Shown: in pieces, positions 1 through 5,175 of the stretch
Numbering within the stretch: the first letter of the stretch is position 1
Layout of the letters: each line of letters begins with the position of its first letter
Assembly: GCA_023436485.1 (NCBI GenBank)
Contig: JAEZIU010000180.1
Span: forward strand, 1 to 6,828
Source of the DNA: Bacillota bacterium
Lineage (GTDB): Bacteria > Bacillota > Clostridia > Acetivibrionales > DSM-1351
DNA length: 6,828 bases
Direction: 5' to 3'
Program-made: the position numbers and the translations under genes
The notes under the pieces: model-generated
The model's input: only the letters and a program-made list of their open reading frames with translations
The model's database searches: none
Told to the model about the DNA's origin: nothing

Positions 1-371
1 AATACAATCCGGAGTTTAAAATGTCTACATGGATTGTAAAAATCACCTCCAATTTATGTCTGGATACCCTTAGAAAGAAAAAACAGGACACTGTTACGCT
101 GGATGATGCAATCGGAGTTTCAAGTGAGGTTGATACACCTGAAGAAGCACTAATAAAGCGACAAAGATCGCAATTGATAAAAAAAGCTATAGATGAACTG
201 CCGGAAAAGTATAAAATATTAATAGTACTCTTTCATAACCGGGGAATGTCGTATGAAGAAATGACAAAGATATTAAATGAACCCATGTCAATAATCAAAA
301 ACCGGCTTTACAGAGCAAGACTGATGTTAAAAGAAAAGCTTGAGGGTGCAAGAAAGGAGGAGGTATTATGA
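1..371 (+). CDS. ECF-type RNA polymerase sigma factor, C-terminal part (5' end outside window)
   Basis: This is the C-terminal part of a sigma-70 family factor of the extracytoplasmic function (ECF) group, which directs RNA polymerase to a small regulon. The frame is open from base 3 (YNPEFK) and runs into STWIVKITSNLCLDTLRKKK, a typical end of sigma region 2. The ATG at 21 is therefore internal and the true start lies upstream of the window. Numbered from that Met, residues about 21-52 are a charged linker. Residues about 53-108 are region 4, containing AIDELPEKYK and a helix-turn-helix (about 76-98, GMSYEEMTKILNEP then IIKNRLYRAR) that would read the -35 element. The TGA overlaps the ATG of the anti-sigma gene (ATGA), as expected for a sigma/anti-sigma pair made in step. 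The regulon and the promoter of the operon cannot be seen. Family is confident; subgroup is not assigned. Confidence 0.9.
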   Translation, partial: YNPEFKMSTWIVKITSNLCLDTLRKKKQDTVTLDDAIGVSSEVDTPEEALIKRQRSQLIKKAIDELPEKYKILIVLFHNRGMSYEEMTKILNEPMSIIKNRLYRARLMLKEKLEGARKEEVL

Positions 372-934
372 ACTGTAGTGAATCACAAAACTATATGATG
401 AGATATTTTGACAGGGATTTAAATGATATTGAGCAGGCAAAGCTAAAACAACACCTTAAAAATTGTGAAAAATGTTCGGAAGAATTCTCCAATATGCAGC
501 AGATATTTACCCAAATCGAACAGGATACAGAGTTTCTGGAACCTCCTGAAGACTTTGAACTTCAAGTTATGAATAGGATAGAAAAAGAAGCTTATATGTA
601 CCAAAAGCAAAAAAACGATAATGCTTTTATGTACAATATATTATTGATGGCTGTTTCCATGATATTTGTAATTGTTTTCGGAAGTATACTGTGGGAAGTG
701 TTAAACAAGCCAATCGGATTAATCCAGCAGACCCACCTGACATTGGAAGTTGTAAAAGACTTTTTGTCAGCGGCCTTAAGTATGATTAAGGGATTAGCCA
801 TAGCTATTGTGGGTGTTACCGCTTCTATTTACAAAACATACTATTATGCATATTTGGTACTGGGTATTTTGCTTCTCGTAACACAAGGACTTTTTATCCG
901 AATGGTAAAAGAGGGTAATGGAGGAGCACAATGA
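368..934 (+). CDS. Anti-sigma factor with zinc-finger (zf-HC2/ZAS) motif and three predicted membrane segments
   Basis: This 188-residue protein probably holds the preceding ECF sigma factor inactive at the membrane until a signal arrives. The N-terminal domain (about 1-50) has Cys3 and the HxxxCxxC signature of zinc-binding anti-sigma factors (His29, Cys33, Cys36), in a short helical context that normally clamps the sigma factor. A charged linker follows (about 50-85). Hydrophobic stretches at about 88-110, 132-155 and 158-178 look like three membrane segments; many family members have only one. A strong site, AAAGGAGGAGG at 353-363, lies inside the end of the sigma gene, and the start codon overlaps the sigma stop, suggesting translational coupling. 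The stop in turn overlaps the next ATG. The signal sensed, and whether release is by proteolysis or conformational change, cannot be read from the sequence. Confidence 0.85.
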   Translation: MNCSESQNYMMRYFDRDLNDIEQAKLKQHLKNCEKCSEEFSNMQQIFTQIEQDTEFLEPPEDFELQVMNRIEKEAYMYQKQKNDNAFMYNILLMAVSMIFVIVFGSILWEVLNKPIGLIQQTHLTLEVVKDFLSAALSMIKGLAIAIVGVTASIYKTYYYAYLVLGILLLVTQGLFIRMVKEGNGGAQ

Positions 935-1827
935 ACAGAAAGATCAAGGCAATTTTAGTATCACTGTTGCTCTTACTATTTATACCTTGTATAGCATCGG
1001 CATCGCAGTTTGAATTTTCGAATAAAATGGTATTTTTTGAGGATAAGTTAATAACACAGCATAGCATGGGAAATGTTACCATTGTTATTGGAGATGCAGA
1101 TATTGAGACCAGTATAAACGGAAGTGTAATAGTTGTCTTCGGAAAAGCTGCTATAAACGGCATGATAGGCGGAGATGTGGTTTCTGTTTTTGGTGACGTT
1201 TATATAAAGGATAAATCTTTAATACAGGGAAATGTTGTGTCTCTGGGAAAATTAAAAAAGGATAATGATGTAATAATCAATGGTACTAAAGTTAATATAA
1301 ATGTTGATATCATATCAATGTTCAAATCAAACGGTATAATTATAAATGGCTTGATTATACTGGCGTTAATGACACTTGCTGCAGGGCTTATACTCATAAG
1401 TATATTTTCCGGTAGATACCGGGTTATGTCCTACAAGATGAGTAAAGGGATTTCCAGACGTATGATAATGGGCGGGCTGGTAGTTGTAGGAGTTACAATT
1501 ATCGTAATATTCCTTCTATTCATGGTGGTTGCTCCTATATTTTATGTTTTATTACTTATGTTCGCTGATATAGTTGCCAGTATTTTTGCCGGGACATTAA
1601 TTTTTAAAGGAAATTATGACCGAACAACAATATATCTTCAATTTTTTGTAGGTCATATACTGGTGAGTATTCTTAAAATAGTTCCTTTAATATTGATACC
1701 CAGCGGTTCATATACATCCATGCTAATATATGGGGTCTGTTTCATAATACTGCAGTACTCAATGGCATTTTTCGGAATTGGTACAATTATAGATACCGGT
1801 TTTGGAAAGGAAACAAGCCGGGCATAA
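931..1827 (+). CDS. Secreted/membrane protein with bactofilin-like beta-rungs and C-terminal membrane helices
   Basis: This 298-residue protein has no assigned function. It begins with a likely Sec signal peptide: MNRKIK, a hydrophobic core at about 7-20, and a plausible ASA|S cleavage after residue 24. Residues about 47-117 hold four tandem units of 17-19 residues, each opening with a G-x-V pattern and a beta-strand (starts near 47, 64, 81 and 100). This resembles the right-handed beta-helix of bactofilins (polymer-forming, DUF583-type). Hydrophobic segments at about 138-159, 180-203, 204-225, 235-256 and 263-285 suggest four or five membrane helices. The expected arrangement is rungs outside the membrane, unlike cytoplasmic bactofilins. 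The gene overlaps the anti-sigma stop (ATGA) and has GGAGG at 920-924, so it is the third member of the operon and could be a signal input, an envelope-stress effector, or a regulator of the anti-sigma factor. That role is inference. Confidence 0.75.
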   Translation: MNRKIKAILVSLLLLLFIPCIASASQFEFSNKMVFFEDKLITQHSMGNVTIVIGDADIETSINGSVIVVFGKAAINGMIGGDVVSVFGDVYIKDKSLIQGNVVSLGKLKKDNDVIINGTKVNINVDIISMFKSNGIIINGLIILALMTLAAGLILISIFSGRYRVMSYKMSKGISRRMIMGGLVVVGVTIIVIFLLFMVVAPIFYVLLLMFADIVASIFAGTLIFKGNYDRTTIYLQFFVGHILVSILKIVPLILIPSGSYTSMLIYGVCFIILQYSMAFFGIGTIIDTGFGKETSRA

Positions 1828-1852
1828 TTAGTGTAATATAAAAACAATAAAG

Positions 1853-1877
1853 CAAATTAATATCATAAATTGATTTG
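1853..1877. repeat. AT-rich inverted repeat between the sigma operon and the HPr-family gene
   Basis: Two 9-base arms, CAAATTAAT (1853-1861) and ATTGATTTG (1869-1877), pair completely if one G-U pair is allowed, around a 7-base loop. The downstream stretch is T-rich but has no clean T run, and the stem has few G-C pairs, so it would be a weak terminator for the sigma operon at best. The right arm also covers the proposed -35 hexamer of the next gene, so it could be an operator instead. Pairing is seen directly; function is uncertain. Confidence 0.4.
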
Positions 1878-1899
1878 TTATGTTGTTATTTGGTATAAT
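1870..1899 (+). promoter_or_regulatory. Putative sigma-A promoter with extended -10 for the HPr-family gene
   Basis: TATAAT at 1894-1899 is a perfect -10 and is preceded by TGG, giving the extended -10 form TGnTATAAT. TTGATT at 1870-1875 matches four of six bases of the -35 consensus with an 18-base spacer. Transcription would begin near 1906 and give a leader of about 40 bases before the HPr-family start. Confidence 0.7.
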
Positions 1900-1930
1900 G
1901 ATTGATATATTGGTGAGTATATAAAAAGAT

Positions 1931-1937
1931 GGGGGAG
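1931..1937 (+). promoter_or_regulatory. Ribosome binding site that fixes the HPr-family start at 1944
   Basis: GGGGGAG lies six bases before the ATG at 1944. An in-frame ATG at 1929 overlaps this site and would add MGEQK. It has no ribosome binding site at the right distance, so it is rejected as the start. Confidence 0.75.
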
Positions 1938-1943
1938 CAAAAA

Positions 1944-2201
1944 ATGATTTCTACTAAAGTTTCAATAAACTGCCCTGCAGGATTGGATTCCAAAGCTGCG
2001 GCATTGCTTGTTCAGAAAGTATCCAAGTACAGTTCCAGCATATGGCTGGAAAAGGGTGAGAGAAGAGCAAATGCAAAAAGCCTTTTAGGTTTGCTTTCAT
2101 TAGGAGTTGAAAGGAATGCGGCTATTACTATAATAACTGACGGAGAAGATGAAAAAAAAGCAGCAGATGAAATATCAGAATATTTTACTGTTGGATTTTA
2201 G
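1944..2201 (+). CDS. HPr-family protein lacking His15 (Crh-like)
   Basis: This 85-residue protein has the HPr fold. HPr carries phosphate in the sugar phosphotransferase system through His15 and, phosphorylated on Ser46 by HPr kinase, acts as corepressor with CcpA. Starting from 1944 the numbering matches the family exactly. Where HPr has GLHARPAA, this protein has GLDSKAAA, so His15 is Asp, Arg17 is Lys and Pro18 is Ala. The second site is intact: NAKSLLGLLSLGV with Ser46. The combination resembles Bacillus subtilis Crh, which has Gln at 15 and works only in regulation. I infer a catabolite-control role and no PTS phosphotransfer. Changed Arg17 is notable because that residue takes part in CcpA contact in characterised HPr proteins. 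The gene has its own promoter and terminator. No HPr kinase, CcpA or PTS gene is in view. Confidence 0.88.
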   Translation: MISTKVSINCPAGLDSKAAALLVQKVSKYSSSIWLEKGERRANAKSLLGLLSLGVERNAAITIITDGEDEKKAADEISEYFTVGF

Positions 2202-2242
2202 AGACAAACATAAATTTTAAGTTTATTTGATATTGATTTGCG

Positions 2243-2276
2243 GCTGTGGCTTAGGATATTCAGGTCACAGCTTTTT
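2243..2276 (+). terminator. Rho-independent terminator after the HPr-family gene
   Basis: GCTGTGGC (2243-2250) pairs with GTCACAGC (2264-2271) over eight positions with one G-U pair and a 13-base loop, followed directly by TTTTT (2272-2276). It lies about 40 bases after the HPr-family stop and separates that gene from uvrC. Confidence 0.85.
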
Positions 2277-2283
2277 GTCCTAT

Positions 2284-2327
2284 ATGCCGCTTCTGCTCCC
2301 GCTTATAAAGCGTGATACAGGCGGCAT
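2284..2327. repeat. Compound stem-loop in the uvrC upstream region
   Basis: ATGCCGC (2284-2290) and GCGGCAT (2321-2327) are perfect 7-base complements. After a two-base bulge the stem can continue with CTG (2293-2295) against CAG (2318-2320). Inside lies a second hairpin, CGCTT (2300-2304) with AAGCG (2308-2312). No T run follows, so it is not a standard terminator. It is more GC-rich than its surroundings. It could be a structured leader of uvrC mRNA, a dispersed palindromic element or a protein site; I cannot decide among these. Confidence 0.5.
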
Positions 2328-2357
2328 TATGCTTATTAAAAGCAAAACAAACATATG

Positions 2358-2366
2358 AAGAGGTGG
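2358..2366 (+). promoter_or_regulatory. Ribosome binding site supporting a TTG start for uvrC
   Basis: AAGAGGTGG ends five bases before TTG at 2372. The TTG is followed by FDIQEELKKLPDKSGVYIM, the usual UvrC N-terminus, and no better in-frame ATG or GTG lies near it, so a TTG start is chosen. Confidence 0.75.
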
Positions 2367-2371
2367 GATAA

Positions 2372-4213
2372 TTGTTTGATATTCAGGAAGAACTGAAAAA
2401 ATTACCCGATAAATCAGGTGTATATATAATGAAGGACGCCAACGGAGTGGTTATATATGTAGGAAAAGCTGTTGTACTCAAAAACCGGGTAAGACAGTAC
2501 TTCCAGCAGTCTGCAAACCATCCTCCAAAGGTTCAGGCAATGGTTTCAAAGGTCAGCGAATTTGAGTATATTGTAGTTGACTCGGAAGTTGAAGCACTTA
2601 TGCTCGAATGTAATCTTATAAAAAAATACAAGCCAAAATATAACATCCTTCTTAAAGATGATAAACATTACCCATATATAAAGGTAACTTTAAATGAGGA
2701 ATACCCCAGGATTTTAAAAACAAGAAGAGTTGAAAAAGATGGTGCCAGATATTTTGGACCTTATTCCAGCGAGTTTGCTGTCAATGATACCATAGATACT
2801 ATTAAAAAATTGTTTCCTCTGAAAACCTGTAATAAAAATTTGCCCCGAGATATTGGCAAAACCCGTCCCTGTCTCAATTATCACATGAAGCGGTGTCTGG
2901 CTCCCTGTCAAGGTGGAGTAAACAAAGACGAGTACAGGGAAATGATGAAGAAAATATGCAGATTTTTAGGCGGGCAGTATGACGAAATAATGAATGATCT
3001 CCGGACACAAATGGGGGGGGCTGCAGAGCAGCTTGACTTTGAGAAAGCTGCCCAACTTCGGAACAAAATATCAAGTATAAAGCAGATGTCGGAATCTCAG
3101 AAGGTGTTGTCCACAGATTCAGAGGACAGAGACATAATAGGCTATTATTCAGATTCCACAGACCTCTGTATACAAACATTTTTTGTAAGAAATGGCAGAG
3201 TTATAGGCAGGGAGCATTTTATATTTGAAGGTGAGGCAAACGAGGAAAAGGGTTATTCCCTATCTACGTTTATAAAACAGTTTTATAATACAGTTCAGTA
3301 TGTTCCTTCGGAAATTATTCTGCAGAGCGAGGTAGACGACAGTGAGACTATAGCAAAATGGCTGACTGAAAAGAGAGGCTTTAAGGTAGCTTTAAGAGTG
3401 CCCCAAAGAGGGGATTTGGTAAAACTGGTTCATATGGTTTCTGAAAATGCCCAAATTACATTGAAGCTTCACAGAGAGCGCCAAAGCAGGGAGGGAACCG
3501 TACCGGCGGAAGGAATGGCCCAGTTGGTAAAACTACTCAAATTGGAAGAGGCTCCTGCAAGGATAGAATCATACGACATATCCAATACAGGGTCCACAGA
3601 AATAGTTGCCTCCATGGTAGTATTTGAAAACGGAAGGCCTGCCCGTCAGGAGTACAGAAAATTTAAAATAAAGTCAATAGAGCAGCAGAACGATTATGGA
3701 AGTATGCAGGAGACTTTATTCAGAAGATTGAACCGTGCAAAGCGTGAAAAGGAAGAGGGTACTGAAAATGCCAAATTCTCGAAATTGCCCGATTTAATAC
3801 TTGTGGATGGAGGCTTAAACCATGTAAATGTGGCAAAACAAATTGTTGAAGAACTTGGCTATAATTTTAAAATAGCAGGTATGGCTAAAGACGACCGACA
3901 CCGTACGAAGTCATTGGTCTACATGGGAAATGAGTATGATTTAGCGGCGAATATGTCTTTATTAAGGCTTATTACGGAAATACAGGACGAAACACACAGA
4001 GTTGCTGTAGAATATAACAGAAAACTCAGAGAGAAACGTTATGTCAAATCTGAGCTTGATGAAATAGAGGGTATAGGGCAAACCCGTAAAAAAGCCCTTA
4101 TCAAACACTTCAAATCAGTAGCTGCAATTAAAAAGGCAGATATTTCACAGCTACAGGAAGTGGATGGTATAAGCGAGAAAGTAGCAAAAAAGATTTATGA
4201 ATATTTCAATTAA
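2372..4213 (+). CDS. uvrC: Excinuclease ABC subunit C (UvrC)
   Basis: UvrC makes both incisions around bulky DNA lesions in nucleotide excision repair, acting in the cytoplasm with UvrA and UvrB. At 613 residues it is full length. Domains in order: GIY-YIG nuclease for the 3' cut (about 14-92; GVY at 16-18, YVG at 29-31, Arg39, catalytic Glu74); a four-cysteine cluster (Cys153, 167, 175, 179) spaced much like the Fe-S ligands described for Escherichia coli UvrC; a UVR motif that binds UvrB (about 204-239); the RNase H-like nuclease for the 5' cut (about 385-545), with Asp402, Asp441, Asp479 and His542 aligning with the E. coli catalytic set; and paired helix-hairpin-helix motifs (about 562-611). 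The usual DGGKGQ after the catalytic Asp reads DGGLNH here. The start is TTG. A phosphoesterase gene follows after 25 bases. I found no LexA-type box upstream. Confidence 0.97.
   Translation: MFDIQEELKKLPDKSGVYIMKDANGVVIYVGKAVVLKNRVRQYFQQSANHPPKVQAMVSKVSEFEYIVVDSEVEALMLECNLIKKYKPKYNILLKDDKHYPYIKVTLNEEYPRILKTRRVEKDGARYFGPYSSEFAVNDTIDTIKKLFPLKTCNKNLPRDIGKTRPCLNYHMKRCLAPCQGGVNKDEYREMMKKICRFLGGQYDEIMNDLRTQMGGAAEQLDFEKAAQLRNKISSIKQMSESQKVLSTDSEDRDIIGYYSDSTDLCIQTFFVRNGRVIGREHFIFEGEANEEKGYSLSTFIKQFYNTVQYVPSEIILQSEVDDSETIAKWLTEKRGFKVALRVPQRGDLVKLVHMVSENAQITLKLHRERQSREGTVPAEGMAQLVKLLKLEEAPARIESYDISNTGSTEIVASMVVFENGRPARQEYRKFKIKSIEQQNDYGSMQETLFRRLNRAKREKEEGTENAKFSKLPDLILVDGGLNHVNVAKQIVEELGYNFKIAGMAKDDRHRTKSLVYMGNEYDLAANMSLLRLITEIQDETHRVAVEYNRKLREKRYVKSELDEIEGIGQTRKKALIKHFKSVAAIKKADISQLQEVDGISEKVAKKIYEYFN
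3013..3020 (+). repeat. Eight-base G tract inside uvrC
   Basis: Eight consecutive G residues fall at codons for Met-Gly-Gly-Ala near residues 214-217, just before the UVR motif core. The frame is intact across it, because the protein matches the family on both sides. Such a run is unusual in AT-rich DNA and is prone to slippage. Confidence 0.9.
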
Positions 4214-4238
4214 ATAAAGAGGAAAGAGAAAAGTTTAT

Positions 4239-4940
4239 ATGTCAATTTTTACGATAGCGGACCTTCATCTTGCATTGGGAATAGATAAGCCAATGGATGT
4301 ATTCGGGGGCAGATGGTCTAACTATATGGAAAAGCTTAAAGAAAACTGGATAAGTGATGTTGCTGAAAATGATACTGTTATTATTCCCGGGGATGTTTCC
4401 TGGGCTACATATATAGACAGTGCCTATGAGGATTTCAAATTTATCGAGGAGTTGCCGGGGAAAAAAGTAATCTCAAAGGGAAATCATGATTACTGGTGGA
4501 CAACTTCGTCAAAGCTTAATAAGTACCTGATGGAAAACAGTCTGAGTACCATATCTTTTATGCACAACAATGCTTTTGAATTAGAAGGTATTGCGGTGTG
4601 CGGTACGAGGGGCTGGAAAGGTCCCGGAGAAGATGATTTTAAAAAAGACGATGAGAAAATATACAAAAGGGAAATAGAACGCCTGGAGTTATCTGTCAAG
4701 GCAGCATTAAAGCTGGAACTTCCTCGTATGCTGGTTTTTATGCATTATCCGCCTGTTACGGTAAAAAGCCCTTTGACAGGATTTATTGATATAATGAAGA
4801 AATATGAAATAAAAGATTGTTATTACGGTCATTTACACGGAGAAGGTATAAAAGGTGCAATCGAAGGAGAGTATGAAGGTATTGATTTAAAACTTGTATC
4901 GGCGGACCATTTAAACTTCAAACCTTTTAAAATCATGTAG
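4239..4940 (+). CDS. Calcineurin-like metallophosphoesterase
   Basis: This 233-residue protein belongs to the two-metal calcineurin-like phosphoesterase superfamily, which hydrolyses phosphomonoesters or phosphodiesters; its substrate is unknown. The full motif set is present: D-x-H (Asp8, His10), GDVSWA (Asp52), GNHD (Asn82, His83, Asp84), HYPP (His169) and GHLHG (His198, His200). There is no signal peptide or membrane segment, so it should be cytoplasmic. It resembles the predicted phosphohydrolases often grouped as COG1768; I make that assignment from memory of motifs, not a search. It begins 25 bases after uvrC with a purine-rich AGAGGAAAGAG at 4218-4228, slightly far from the ATG, so it is probably co-transcribed with uvrC. 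A link to DNA repair is possible but unproven. No clear terminator follows it. Confidence 0.88.
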   Translation: MSIFTIADLHLALGIDKPMDVFGGRWSNYMEKLKENWISDVAENDTVIIPGDVSWATYIDSAYEDFKFIEELPGKKVISKGNHDYWWTTSSKLNKYLMENSLSTISFMHNNAFELEGIAVCGTRGWKGPGEDDFKKDDEKIYKREIERLELSVKAALKLELPRMLVFMHYPPVTVKSPLTGFIDIMKKYEIKDCYYGHLHGEGIKGAIEGEYEGIDLKLVSADHLNFKPFKIM

Positions 4941-5175
4941 GTTTTCCCAAGTAAAAAAGCTTTGAAAAGGTTGATATAGGCGTAAGTTTAAAATTTAACA
5001 TATAATTAAGGTTACACTTGGAATTGTAATATTGTTTGTGGTATAATTGAGTGGTTAATTTTTTGAGTGTTAGGGAATTAAAGGTAACAAAATTGTGTGG
5101 CTATTAATGCAGCCAACGTAGATGACGGATAAAATTAATAAAAATAAAACTAAATACCGGGAGGAAGTTTATTAA
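4941..5175. other. Intergenic region before tig
   Basis: This 235-base AT-rich gap contains no credible gene. I see the promoter at 5018-5047, another TATAAT at 5001-5006 without a convincing -35, and a small hairpin in the tig leader (TGGCT at 5098-5102 with AGCCA at 5111-5115, no T run). There is no standard terminator for the phosphoesterase gene. Confidence 0.6.
5018..5047 (+). promoter_or_regulatory. tig: Putative sigma-A promoter with extended -10 for tig
   Basis: TATAAT at 5042-5047 is a perfect -10 preceded by TGG, giving an extended -10. TTGGAA at 5018-5023 matches four of six -35 bases with an 18-base spacer. Transcription would begin near 5054, leaving a leader of about 120 bases before tig. 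The arrangement is the same as the HPr-family promoter at 1870-1899. Confidence 0.65.

Noticed and set aside
21..23. ATG at 21 as the sigma factor start
   Set aside because: The frame is open upstream and conserved region 2 sequence crosses this Met, so the gene begins outside the window.
946..993. Lipoprotein signal around Cys20 of the third gene
   Set aside because: The residues before the cysteine (FIP) do not fit a lipobox; an ordinary signal peptide cut after residue 24 fits better.
894..1163. Open frame on the minus strand across the second and third genes
   Set aside because: It overlaps two well-supported coupled genes and has no domain signal.
1929..1943. ATG at 1929 as the start of the HPr-family gene (90 residues)
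   Set aside because: It overlaps the GGGGGAG ribosome binding site of the ATG at 1944, and only the 1944 start places the active-site position at 15 and serine at 46 as in the family.
2202..2371. LexA (SOS) box before uvrC
   Set aside because: I looked for the Firmicute GAAC-N4-GTTC pattern and found none.
2874..3179. Open frame on the minus strand inside uvrC
   Set aside because: It lies wholly within a conserved gene and shows no recognisable domain or ribosome binding site.
4921..4972. Inverted repeat AACCTTTT / AAAAGGTT as a terminator of the phosphoesterase gene
   Set aside because: The loop is about 36 bases, the left arm is within the coding end, and no T run follows.
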